Assembly (NCBI GenBank): GCA_026168455.1
Contig: CM047427.1
Coordinates: 57,161,749 to 57,225,748, forward strand
DNA length: 64,000 nucleotides
Origin: Theocolax elegans
Taxonomy: Eukaryota; Arthropoda; Insecta; Hymenoptera; Cerocephalidae
Direction of reading: 5' to 3'
Positions 35,154-45,280 of the stretch are shown here, piece by piece; position 1 is the first letter of the stretch, and the number at the start of each line of letters is the position of its first letter. The notes beneath the pieces were generated by a model, which was not told the origin of the DNA, searched no databases, and saw nothing but the letters and a program-made list of their open reading frames with translations. Both the position numbers and the translations under genes were made by a program.

Positions 35154-36165
35154 ATCGAAAATATCACGAGTATTATTTTAAATGTCAAAGTAAAATATAA
35201 AAAAAACAAGTATAAGACTGTCAAAGTGACTTGTTATGCTATGTGTAGTTTTAATCAAAATCATGTTCATGATTTTTTCAGTTGCGTTATTTCAGTAAAA
35301 TTCATTTATTATATCGAGAAAAGTTTTTTTCAATTTTTAGGTGATAATATAAATAACATTGAAAGTTTATAGAAATGAAGATTCTATTATTAGTACATAT
35401 CGCTCTTGCATTTTTAATTACAAATTAAACGAATATTAAGATATAAATGATAAGAACTGATAAATCTCAATAATAAATCTCAGTCGGTAATTTGCTCTTA
35501 TGGTAAATTTTCACTTTGACGTACAGTCTAGACGATTTTTATAAATAGTCATTAGTGTTTTTGGGTGCGTAAACTTGCATTTATATATATATATACACCG
35601 AGAGAAAAACGTCGCGTATTTCGTATAGACATCAGCTATGGAATTGTGGTATTATGTTCATGATGTCATGAACGTAATAAACGTTAACAATTTAGTAAAA
35701 TATGCTCCTATTAAAAAAAATGTGAATGTTGACATCTATTTGCGAATTCGACGACGTTGCGCCATGGAAACAATGAAATATAGTCAATGCCGATTCAATC
35801 CGATATTCTCAAAGAATCTGTTGCGGATATGGTAACGTTTTTCATGAAATCTTGTGGGCGATCTAATACGACATAAAAGTAAGTTTAATTAATTTATTGG
35901 TTCACGTTTAAAGAATTAAATTAGTAATATGCGTATATTAGTGTTACAGTATTATTCATAGCTATTAAAATTATCATAGAATTAAGAATTAATGTTGACA
36001 ATAGGTACAAACGTGAATATAGGTTAGAAAGAAAAACATGATTTTATAACAACAAGGGTTAGGGGGGATAGCTGTATAAACCGGAAAGGTTTGGGTAGGC
36101 TTAAATAATAAAAAAAAAATTACTGTAATAAATCATATTCAATAATGTTCAATAAAAGAAGTTGA

Positions 36166-36265
36166 GCATTATACAAACGCGGTTTCTCATCGGAGCTGAT
36201 ATCGAAATGGTAACAAATCTATGAGATTGGCACAGCAGCGCAACTACGCGTTTGTGTCATAATGC
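36166..36265. repeat. short inverted repeat
   Basis: The arm GCATTATACAAACGCG is mirrored by CGCGTTTGTGTCATAATGC, with a ~65-nt loop. Confidence 0.65.
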
Positions 36266-36480
36266 GCATAATCGTAAGTCAACATTTCGGAGCATCAAGA
36301 GTAAGAAGGTTATGCTTTCTTCCCATGTGATGCTTCTATACTGTAAATACTCAATCAAAATGTAATAATTGTTTGCAAATGATACTATAGTCGCACACTA
36401 CAAACTGTAGTAATATATTAAATTGTTTGATGCGATCATTGGAATAATTTTCTCTCCGTGTATATATATATATAAGTAGA

Positions 36481-36518
36481 GATAAGTATTAAATATATAT
36501 ATATTTAATACTTATCTT
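36481..36518. repeat. 38-bp palindrome
   Basis: AGATAAGTATTAAATATAT and its exact complement meet with no spacer, forming a perfect AT-rich palindrome. Confidence 0.8.
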
Positions 36519-37237
36519 AAGATTCATGAGATTAGGATAGGTTAAGTTTATTCAATAATATTTTATTTATTTCGGAAATTGAGGGTTATTACATTCGAAT
36601 GAGATGTCAAGTGTATTTAATGTGTGTGCAGTTGCTTAGTTACCAGCTAATAGCACGCGTAGCGAAAGAAATACCAGTGGCTAAATGTCATTCTTTCGCC
36701 ATCGAAAACAGTGGCGAAACAACGTACTTTCGACCAGGGCATCAAGAAAACTTATTTTTCCATTATGTCGTTCTTGTTACGAGGAAATGATACAATCAGT
36801 TTGCCCTGAATTAGGTTACGTTGTTCATGGTGTGCATGAAATTTTGCAGTACGAAATGACGCAATATGGCCCAAAAACGCAGAATAGCGGTATATTTGCA
36901 AGATATATAGATGGATATTACAAAGATCAAAACGATTAAACGAAAGTAACATAAAGTTTAACCCAGAATTAAGATCCATAGTAAAATTATCTTTAAACTC
37001 TCTGTGGGGTAAGTTAGCGCAGCGAGAAAATAAACCAAAAACGGAGGTAGTTACACAACCGCAGAGATTGACAGAGCTCCTTAACAGTGTAGAAATTGAT
37101 GTTAATTCAATTTTACCCGTAAACTATGACACATTGGGCGTAAATTGGCAGTATAAAAGTAATTCCCTCAGACCATTACATACAACGAGCGTAGTTGTTG
37201 CCGCTTTCACAGCAGCTCGCCTAAAATTATTTGGGCA

Positions 37238-38096
37238 TTTATTTCTTGGAATTTTATCGATCTTTCCGAGTCAAAGGTAAGAGAAGAAAAAAATTAACAC
37301 ATTTTTTCTCTTATTGTGTAATTTTATTAACATTAATAGATACACATCGAATTATATGAAAAAGAAAAAAAGGAAAACATAGAATTATAAATAATACCTT
37401 TAATTATAAATATACAAACATTCCTCGTACGTCAATTTGAACTTTTTCTTCTTGTTCGTCATTATTGACAAGGAAACGTCAAAATCAGATGTTTATGCGA
37501 CGAATATTATCTGTTATATAGGTAACGTGTACGAATCGCGCTTGCTTATATGCAGTGGTATACCGAAGAGAGACAATGTTTACAATTTTTTTTCTTTGGT
37601 GACGCACGAGCTTTGTATACACACAAAACGGTTAAATCAACGAGTTTACATTTTAAATATAATATGTGAATATTGCCTTTTTCATTTAACTGAGTCTTCT
37701 TGCTTATTAATTGAATTTTTTTGTAAATTAATGTGCACTATTTCGGATGCAATTCTTTTATCACGCTTTATTGTACACGTTACTTATATAACAGATAATA
37801 TTCGTCGCATAAACATCTGATTTTGACGTTTCCTTGTCAATAATGAGGAAAAAGAAGAAAAAGTTCAAATTGATGTACGACGAATTATTTGTATATTTAT
37901 AATTGAAGGTATTTTTTATAATTCTATTTTTTCCTTTTTTTCATTTTTATATAATCCGAGATGTATCTATTAATGTTAATAAAATTTGTGCAGTCTGAGG
38001 AGGGTGACATTGACCACCGAAACGTCACAAAATGTGTTAATTTTTTTCTTCTCTTACCTTTGACTCGGGAAGATCAATAAAATTCCAAGAAATAAA
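37238..38096. mobile_element. foldback element with one hammerhead-like motif, in polymerase gene
   Basis: The ends TTTATTTCTTGGAATTTTAT and complement are inverted, with long arms turning at about 37550-37790. A 127-codon ORF spans the turn (37437-37820) and is not recognisable. The right arm contains CTGAGGA...GAAACGTC (37995-38026); the equivalent part of the left arm is deleted. This motif links the element to Penelope-like sequences rather than to DNA transposons. Confidence 0.78.
37985..38031 (+). ncRNA. hammerhead-ribozyme-like motif (variant core)
   Basis: TTTGTG (37985-37990) pairs perfectly with CACAAA (38026-38031) as stem I. CTGAGGA (37995-38001) differs from the CTGATGA consensus by one base, a 4-bp stem II (38003-38006 with 38015-38018) follows, then GAAAC and GTC. 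As at 3152, one extra G precedes stem II and stem III is minimal. It is probably a degenerate Penelope-type hammerhead. Confidence 0.45.
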
Positions 38097-38971
38097 TATC
38101 AGAAACCACCGAGTGATAAAAGCAACGAAGAATGCGTTTTCTATTACGACGCTAACTCAGTACTCTATGCGAGTAGAAATAATAAAAAAGATTTACCGCT
38201 CGGTAACATGCTCGGTGATCTGACCGATGAGTTAGTTGACAAAGAAGTTGGGACCTACATCACATATTTTATTTCAGGAGAGCCAAAATTTTACGCTTAT
38301 AAATATAAAACTCCGAATGGTGAAGAATGCGTCTGTAAAGTAAAAGGAATTCGTCTAAATTACACCAACAGTCAGAAAGTGAACTATGATAGCATACGGG
38401 AAATGATTATTTCAGACACAGAGGAAATAACGTTAACTTCGTCGGCTAATAGAAGAACACATTTTCACGATGTCTTAACGCAGAACGAGACGAAAACCTG
38501 TAAACCTGTATATGGTAAAAGAAGATTCGTGAAATTGCACAAGTTATACGTACGGATACAAAGATTGACCATAATCGTTTAATCAGATCTAGAAGCGTGT
38601 CGGTAACGCGAACTCGAAATTCACCAATAGCTGCAGTGTGCGGGATGTTTGAAAAAAAATACAAATATCGTTCGACTAAAGGATACTATCTCATTACTGC
38701 TTTTTACAACCATGCGTGCATACACGTCTGCCAAAGCACGCACACTAAATAATGAGCAGAGAGATAAGATAAAGATCTTTTACATCGGATGGAAACATTA
38801 ATGTTCAATTTACATAGAATCGAATAATACCAGTTCTAAAGCTGACAGTCAAAAGATACAAAATTTTTACTGTTCGTAACTAAAAATGAATTAAAACAAG
38901 AGCAAATCGGATCACATACCACTACTGAATAAAAAGAGGAAACGAAAGACGACACTAAGACTAGATCTTAA

Positions 38972-39249
38972 CCCTTAGCTGGACACATGCCCTGTGATAA
39001 CATAGCTGGCCTTTGGGGTCACCGTGACCCCAACACAAAATCTTCTACTGTAACTAAACTACTGAATATTTTGACTTGAAATTTGGTTTGGTTATTACTT
39101 ATTATGTAACCTTCTCGGCTTTAATGCAAAGTAATACACCCCCCCTTACGACAGATGGAGCTATAAGTTTAATTTTTAAATTTTGGAGCTATAGAAAAAC
39201 TGATTGAAAAATGCTGGGGTCACTGTGACCCCATGAGTCCAGCTAAGGG
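38972..39249. mobile_element. 278-bp piggyBac-like MITE (TTAA-flanked)
   Basis: TTAA occurs at 38968-38971 and 39250-39253. The inverted ends begin CCCTTAGCTGGAC. Near each end is a GGGGTCACNGTGACCCC palindrome. It lies between the polymerase and phospholipase genes of the Polinton. 38600-38960 and 39255-39700 show no other feature. Confidence 0.85.
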
Positions 39250-39730
39250 TTAATGGAAAAAGTACACTGAAAAAATTTCTGTTGATGCTACCAGAATGTG
39301 TAAAAAAGATAATTATAAAAGAATGTAATTACAAAGAAAACTGATCGATGTATTAACTGGAACTTTTAATGTAAATAAAACATTTATTAAAAATATTTTT
39401 AATTATTTCACTATCTCCTACTATTGCGAATACTGTACATTTTTATTTCCAGTTTTACAATGAAGATATTCAACATAAAAAATGTGTTAAACTAATTATA
39501 AATTTTATTAAAATTTAAAAAATTAATTTGTATTTCTATCCATTGATTAATACTGAATAATCAAATGTTTAAATCGTTTAATGAGCCATAGAATTATCTA
39601 TCCGGTAACGTGAGGTTATTGAGCGTGTTTACACGAGCGGGTGCGGTGTCGTTCGAGCTCGTTGATCCCACAAACGTAGACGAGCTAGTGTTAAAACACC
39701 CGTGGAATCAGGTAATTTATTGTTTGAGCC

Positions 39731-40030
39731 ATGGCAGCAGCTAGCGGGGAAGAAAAGTTAGAAATAAATGCCAAAAAGAATGTAGTAGACTCGTTAAATG
39801 AACTGCTTCCTTTTGAAATGCATATACCTGGTTATAAATTTTGTGGTCCAGATACAAAACTAGTGGAACGTCTCGATCGTGCTGAAATTGGAATCGATTC
39901 TTCAGACGATGCTTGTCGAGAACACGATATTAGCTATTCTGATAAGAAGACGAATCAAAAACAGGCCGACCGAGTTTTGGCTGAACGTGCTTTTTCACAT
40001 TTCCCGGCGATGAAAGAACTCCAGCGATGA
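39731..40030 (+). CDS. Polinton phospholipase A2-domain protein (possibly truncated)
   Basis: This 99-codon frame starts at an ATG in GCCATGG, a good eukaryotic start context. Residues 35-42 (YKFCGPDT) form the calcium loop and residues 59-66 (DDACREHD), followed by ISY, contain the His-Asp catalytic pair of the parvovirus VP1-like phospholipase A2 fold. In viruses and Polintons this domain helps particles breach membranes. Unlike its neighbours it has no internal stop. It is shorter than the capsid-linked versions I know of, and the reading frame ends ahead of a MITE at 40153, so it may be truncated. No expression evidence can be had from the sequence. Confidence 0.75.
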   Translation: MAAASGEEKLEINAKKNVVDSLNELLPFEMHIPGYKFCGPDTKLVERLDRAEIGIDSSDDACREHDISYSDKKTNQKQADRVLAERAFSHFPAMKELQR

Positions 40031-40152
40031 TAACAGCTTGTTGTATGGTTGGTAAAATTACGTTTCAAAATTTTTTCGCTCAAATAAAAAAAGCTATCGT
40101 GTGTAAGAATAAGAAAAAGAATATAAAACAAAAGAAGTCTTTAAAAGGTTAA

Positions 40153-40482
40153 GGGGATGTCGGATTCAGAAAATTGTAATTTTTAATATTTTTTTTGTAA
40201 ACAAACGAATAAATTTTTGAAAAAATCTTAAACGCCATGCTCTTAGGCATGTTTTAAATAGTATACTCAAATTTTTTCAGATATTTAAATTTGTAATTAA
40301 ATACTGATTTTTACGTTGAAAATTCATGCCTCTTTAGATAAATAATTACCGACCGAAAATTATTTATTCAATATTTATGAACAAATTTACTTTTTCTTAA
40401 AATCAATATTTTTAAATCAATATTTCTAACATAATTCTTATGGTGAAGTTGTAGATCCCTGTAACTTGGGTCCGACATCCCG
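40153..40482. mobile_element. 330-bp TTAA-flanked MITE
   Basis: TTAA at 40149-40152 and 40483-40486. The ends GGGGATGTCGGA and complement CGGGATGTCGGA are inverted repeats. The interior is AT-rich and non-coding. It lies between the phospholipase and integrase frames. Confidence 0.78.
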
Positions 40483-40549
40483 TTAAGAAATATGAATAAT
40501 CAATTGGAACTCTTGTATTAGGGGTTACCACAACCCACCGCATATGCTG

Positions 40550-41500
40550 GATCCGACAAATTGTTACAAGCGACGCGTAAAACGTTTAATGAACAACGCA
40601 TGATTAAATGGCTCGAGAATCAAGATGCATACAGTAAACACAAATTTGTTAGACGTAGATTTGTTCCACGTAATGATAATGTTCGGAATATTGATGATTT
40701 GAGAAGCCGATTTAATGGACATGAGATTATTGAAAACTTACAATCATGGATTCACCTATATTTTGACTGTTATAGATGTTCTTAGCAAACATGTATGGGT
40801 GGAGTCACTACCGACGAAAACCATTATGCCTACAATCCGATAAAGACCGCGAATTTACGAGCCATGAATTCCAACAAGTTCTCAAAGAGAAGGTATAATT
40901 TATAAAAGTGTACATATACCCGACATTAAAGCAGCCATCGTTGAAAGAGTTATAACAACAATTAAAGAGCGAATATGGCGGTTCTTTAGTCAGATGAATA
41001 CCAGACGTTATATGGATGTATTACAAAATATAGTCGAGGCTTATTAATAATACAAAAATTCAGCTATTCAAATGAAATCAGCCACAATCACCATACACAA
41101 TGCCGCAGAGGCATGTAAAAATTTGAAGCATCGGTACGAATTTAAACAGCAACCTGATGTAAAGAAACATGTTAAATATAGCAATCGCGCGAGAAACATT
41201 TTTGCAAAAACATACGAAGGCGGATGGTCCGAGGAAGTTTTCAAGAGTTACAGAATTTCAACGACTCGTTATCCGGTTGTGTATTTTTTAAAAGATATGA
41301 CAGATGAAGAGATTGATGGCTGCTTTTACGGAGAGGAGCTCTGTAAAGTAAGATTGGACTTTACGAATAAAGCTTTTGAAATTGATTCTATCTTAAAATC
41401 GCGAGGACGAGCACGTTTAAAAGAATATTTTGTAAGTTGGAAAGGATATCCTGAAAAATTTAATTCGTAGGTAAAGGCTGGCGATATTACTGTAGCAACA
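40550..41500 (+). pseudogene. Polinton integrase with C-terminal chromodomain (broken)
   Basis: The catalytic core is split over frames. NVRNIDDL is at about 40678, TVIDVLSKHVWVESLPTKT at about 40767 (includes the second-strand aspartate region), DREFTSHEFQQVLKEK at about 40849, and IKAAIVERVITTIKERIWRF at about 40930 (contains the catalytic glutamate region). 41072-41470 then gives an SH3-like segment, and RLKEYFVSWKGYPEKFNS is a chromodomain core. The next codon is TAG where chromodomains normally have tryptophan, so a single base change ends the frame. The enzyme would insert Polinton DNA, with the chromodomain guiding it to chromatin. Inactive. Confidence 0.88.
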
Positions 41501-42025
41501 TGACGAAAGATCAATTTTACATCGTGTTACCGCATCATCAGCATTGAACGAGGTGAGTACATATCGATGCGTCGAATATATCATCAGAAATATTGTTCGG
41601 AACTGGTACACCAGATTCATTTTTCGAACAAAGTTAGAAAAATTCTAGGCTTGATCTTCACAGTGTGCACGGTAAAATTATTAACGTTAATAAAGATGAA
41701 TTGTTAACTTCTGATTATCACGCTAACCTTACGAGGTGTTTACCAGACATGTTGATGGTATACACAGATATATGTGAACCATACGTAATCGACGATGTAC
41801 AGACACACTTATGAAGAGCTGTATCTCTAAATATCGAGGATTATAAGTACGGTGGTATGAGATTAAAAAGTTTCATGGATAGTGACATGTATTTACCACT
41901 GTTATTCAACACCTTTCAAACGATTGAAATTGATACAACAGATCAGCATGGTGTATCGATACCATTTCATTACGGCACATTGACAGTAACGCCTACACTT
42001 TATACGTTACGAGGAATATTTTAAT
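41500..42025 (+). pseudogene. Polinton minor capsid (penton-like) protein, broken
   Basis: It starts MTKDQFYIVLP at 41500, typical of the Polinton minor capsid N terminus, then shifts frame within 20 codons. About 41715-41810 gives HANLTRCLPDMLMVYTDI-like sequence. 41830-42020 gives DYKYGGMRLKSFMDSDMY and a conserved TIEIDTTDQHGVSIPF stretch near the end. These match the order of the penton-base-like single-jelly-roll protein of Polintons. Stops and frameshifts abolish it. Confidence 0.75.
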
Positions 42026-42333
42026 TTACAAGTTGGTGGTGGTAGCATTGCTGGCGTCGATCGAATTTACGCTACATATCCCTTATCAGAAAGGTCAAAG
42101 GAGTATCGGTCCTTTCCTCGCCGGTATTTTTCACCGAGTTTTACGACTTTAGCGAGGGGAGCCAAAGCTGTTGAAAAAATCAATAAGATAATGGAGGGGA
42201 GACAAAGGATTGACAGAGCGTTACAGTTGTTGTCTAGTAGCGTCGGGAGAAGAATCAAACGTGCAAAGGGTAGAAAATCGAAAAAAACACGCAAGTCAAG
42301 AAGAGATAGTCATAAAAAGGAAGAAGAAGAATA
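42024..42333 (+). CDS. Polinton small basic virion-like protein (partial)
   Basis: This ~100-codon open frame begins LQVGGGSIAGVD without an obvious ATG. It contains FSPSFTTLARGAKAVEKINK and ends in a very basic tail rich in Arg and Lys, followed by a run of glutamates. Position between minor and major capsid genes, and the LARGAKAV segment, match the small Polinton protein often compared with adenovirus pVI/minor core proteins. A proper start codon is not visible, so it may be a remnant. Confidence 0.55.
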
Positions 42334-42400
42334 AGAAGCAATCTAGTAAATCCAGAAGCAGAAGTCACATTCGAACAACAAGAGACGTTTTCGATTAACA

Positions 42401-42910
42401 ATGGCTTTCTTGCATACGCAATCATAAGAGTGTCTTAAATCGGAATTGTTATTTGAAATTCCACCAATGCAAAGGACCATCGAAGGATCTCACTGGATAC
42501 AATACAAGTCGATAGCATCATTGACCAATGATTCACCGATAGAATTTGTAATTCCGGGAAATGGCGATGAATATCTGGACCTTGCTCAAACAATGTTGAG
42601 TCTACGAGTTCCACTTAAATCTTCTACAGATACATATGCATAGGTTGTTGAGGTTAAAGCAAAAAAATCTTGTCCGGTAAATAATTTTATGTACTCGCTA
42701 TTTAACCAGGTTGATATGTTTTTCAACTGAAAACCAGATTCACCACCTAATAATTCTTATGCTTATCGAGCGTACATTAAAACTTTATTGAATTATGGTA
42801 ATGCAGCAAAAGAGTCACATCTGACAATTGTTTTATGGTCGAGCGATACGGCTGGAAAGATGGATGACACAGAGTGTGGTAATAAAGGTCTCGTAATCGT
42901 AAAAATCTTT
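42401..42910 (+). pseudogene. Polinton major capsid protein, N-terminal remnant
   Basis: ATG at 42401 gives MAFLHTQS and then a stop at codon 9. The same frame continues with LLFEIPPMQRTIEGSHWIQY and IEFVIPGNGDEYLDLAQTML (to 42641). After another stop it reads NNFMYSLFNQVDMFF and PPNNSYAYRAYIKTLLNYG to about 42900. This is the N-terminal jelly roll of the double-jelly-roll major capsid protein (the F54H12.2-like family in animal annotations). The C-terminal two thirds are missing; protease sequence follows directly, so a deletion joined the two genes. Confidence 0.88.
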
Positions 42911-42917
42911 TGAATTA

Positions 42918-43315
42918 TTGAAAAATTTGAAACTCCTGACCAAGATTCGGTCAATACAGTGGGTGCATTCCCGGCGGATCAGATTCAACACTGATGGCCA
43001 TACAAAACCGGGAATGCATTGGGTTGCTGTGTACGTAAATAAAAATAGTAATGCGTATTACTTTGATAGTTATGGCTATCCGCCGTTTGTAACTGGGCAC
43101 ATCAACCAGATAAAAATAAATTACAAAAAATATCGTGGGAATTCCACGCGATTGTAAAGCGAAACGTCTGACGTATGCGGTCAGTTTTGTATAATACTTC
43201 TACAATGTATGAGTAAAGCTATCTGTACACAGAAGTTTTTTAAACGTTTTTCTGCTGATCTTGCAGAGAACGATGCATTGCACGAAGACACGTGCGATAT
43301 AAAAAAGAAGATGTA
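42918..43315 (+). pseudogene. Polinton adenain-like cysteine protease (broken)
   Basis: TKPGMHWVAVYV (from about 43005) contains the catalytic histidine, and AYYFDSYGYPP carries the aspartate position. In a shifted frame at about 43168, DVCGQFC supplies the catalytic cysteine. An upstream VGAFPADQ segment belongs to the N terminus but is in another frame. Adenovirus-type maturation proteases process capsid proteins. A frameshift near 43155 and the upstream deletion inactivate it. Confidence 0.86.
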
Positions 43316-43610
43316 AAATCTACTGGAAACGGTGGTTGCAGCGTCAGATGTTTACAAAATTCGAGTAACAAGATATCTTTGTTATAATGTGCGGATTAAT
43401 TACACGACGACTACCTCTACTACCGTGGTCCGTTCCACCTCTTCAAAAATGTTAGGTACGTGGTACCTCATCGTTAATTTCGTTTTTACACATGACTCTC
43501 CCCCCTATCGCTAGACGTAATTGAAAGAGCGACTCCCCCACACCAAACGGTATCAGTTTTAATGTACCGTCTCTGTCTCGCTTCTCAATCTTCATTTTTG
43601 ACAAGTCATA

Positions 43611-43937
43611 ATGGCTGATAACCACCCAAGTATTAAATCGGAAACAGAAGTCCAGCAATTAAGACCACATCAGATTATATCTCGTTTTTACAGTTTAAAT
43701 AAATCCTACACAAAAAAGATTCTCATTGGACTTGAATTCGACAACATAGAATACATTGAGATACGTCCGGTGGTACACTTGGTCGGTAAAGATTTTGTCG
43801 GTATTGCATTTTCAACGCTTGCATGGTCCGAATTAATTTCAACTTTTAACAAAATTGACGGCTATTTTCGAGGATTTAAGGAGCATCTTCAGGATCATAA
43901 AGTTTACGTATATAGTGAGAAATCACTAAAAGTATAG
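43611..43937 (+). CDS. unassigned conserved Polinton ORF, 108 codons
   Basis: ATG in a CATAATGG context opens an intact 108-codon frame (MADNHPS... to ...KSLKV). It has no signal peptide or membrane segment and is a mixed charged and hydrophobic protein. The central LIGLEFDNIEYIEIRPVV and DFVGIAFSTL are shared with the disrupted copy at 5418-5732. Upstream DNA is also shared between the copies (43390-43550 versus 6960-6800), including a CGATAGGGGGGAGAG-like purine block that could be promoter. Function not recognised. It is one of the few uninterrupted frames in this Polinton. Confidence 0.6.
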   Translation: MADNHPSIKSETEVQQLRPHQIISRFYSLNKSYTKKILIGLEFDNIEYIEIRPVVHLVGKDFVGIAFSTLAWSELISTFNKIDGYFRGFKEHLQDHKVYVYSEKSLKV

Positions 43938-43941
43938 TGAA

Positions 43942-45206
43942 AAAAGTATTATTAAAAAATATGTTTTTTACTCTCTCTTATCATGTAGAATCGTTTGAAC
44001 ATTAAATAAAATTACGTTTACAAAATTGCAAAAAAGTTGCCACAAATTGTTTAAGACTCGTTGGAAAAAATTTACATACAACAGGTTTTTTATTATCTTT
44101 TAATCGTAGTGAATCGATTCGTTTGGAAGCTCGTTCTATAATTGTTGCAATGCTTCTACACGCAGAAGATATTTCTCGTCTCTTTACAGGTGTCTAACCT
44201 GTAAAAAGAAAAAATATAAAAGCACAAAATATCTATTTATATAGTTTGAAAATTTATAAATAAATACTAAAATTATACATTTATAACTTAAGTTTAAAAA
44301 AATATAAGGAAAAAAGTATTTATCTGATAAATAGAGCAGCCGGGATTGATTTACCATTACCAGGTCCCAATTAGCCTCTTTGCGTCTTATTAAACATTGT
44401 CCGTATCACGCACTGCATTTTTCAATGATAAAATTACGATATACGCATTTTCATTTAGCTAAACTAACTATTTAGGCAATCTATGACGTCAAAACATTTC
44501 GCATTGCACGAGAGCTTAGAAAATGATTAGATGTCAAACTGAAGTTTGTTTATTTTTAATGCAAAATATCGATCATCTTGACGTTGTCTACTGCCAAATA
44601 AATCAGCTTCAGTTTGACGTCTAACCTTCCCGCGAATCGTTTCCGTAAGTAAGACTTTTACTGCTAAATAATCGGATATCATAATTTTATTATAGATAAA
44701 TGCAGTGTATGTAAAGAGCAATATTGAACATCGTTGCATATGAAATTTTTAAAACGCTATAAGACAACTGGGACATTGGAACCTAGTAATCGTAAATCAT
44801 CCCCGGCTGCTCTATCTATCAGATAAGTACTTTTTTCCTTATATTTTAATAAACTTAAGGTATAAATGTATAATTTTCGTGTTTATTTATAAATTTTTAA
44901 AATATATAAATAGATACTTTGTAGTTTTATATTTTTTCTTTTTAAAGACGGGAAACATCTTTTGCATGTAACAGCACTGTAACAATTACAGAACGCGTCT
45001 CCAAACGAATCGATTCACTATGATTAGAAAGCAGTAAAAACCCTGTTATATGTAAATTTTTTGGGACTTAATTTGCGGCTCATCAAACTTTATTTATTTT
45101 CCAAGTATAAGTAATTCTTTAAATGAAATTTTATCTTATGTTCATACGGTTCAGCACGATAAGAGAGAGATATAAACATATTTTTTAATAATACTTTTTT
45201 CTAATA
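43942..45206. mobile_element. 1.26-kb foldback at the Polinton right side
   Basis: AAAAAAGTATTATTAAAAAA near 43942 is mirrored near 45206. Inner landmarks such as AGCAGCCGGG (44336) and CCCGGCTGCT-like sequence (44803) match in reverse, with the turn near 44580. No coding sequence. Arms differ by several small indels. Confidence 0.8.
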
Positions 45207-45258
45207 AAACTTAGAAATTTTTCTCTTAATTTCGACACCTGAGATTTTGGCGTGAGTT

Positions 45259-45280
45259 ATCACCTGATTTCTCAGGTGAT
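45259..45280. repeat. tight hairpin
   Basis: ATCACCTGA and TCAGGTGAT are 9-bp arms around TTTC. A third CACCTGA follows at 45284. No function is evident. Confidence 0.6.

Larger units (their letters stand above)
34830..36735. mobile_element. unidentified ~1.9-kb insertion in polymerase gene
   Basis: Polymerase homology stops at about 34830, after the segment MCDVLPPRNLYHPVLP, and resumes at about 36740. The intervening DNA has no recognised ORF. It contains three hairpins: 35088-35153 (14-bp arms TTTCGATGCCCGCC), 36166-36265 and 36481-36518. Its junctions share a weak inverted match (GGTCGAAAG near 34964 and its complement near 36728). Element class unknown. Confidence 0.55.
31570..38560 (+). 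pseudogene. Polinton protein-primed DNA polymerase B (multiply interrupted)
   Basis: Collinear fragments run as follows. The N-terminal region is at 31602-31820 (FRRFGMDRIEVQGRIGQP), followed by 31998-32285. Exonuclease motifs FYDFETE and ICITHNSQGFDA lie at about 32727 and 32950. The fold around LPKAYSL and GTFPHLF (33810-33870) comes after an insertion, then QDVNNLRLACLNF (about 34035) and LDPHDTFF (about 34600). The polymerase core continues at 36740-36940 and KLSLNSLWGKLAQRENKPKTE-like motif B (about 36985-37040). Motif C, normally YYDTDSV, reads YYDANSV (about 38137). The C-terminal end is at about 38540. Many stops and frameshifts plus the altered motif C make it non-functional. Confidence 0.9.

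Noticed and set aside
37437..37820. 127-codon ORF as a gene within the foldback
   Set aside because: It spans the turn of the hairpin, so its two halves come from inverted arms. No recognisable domain.
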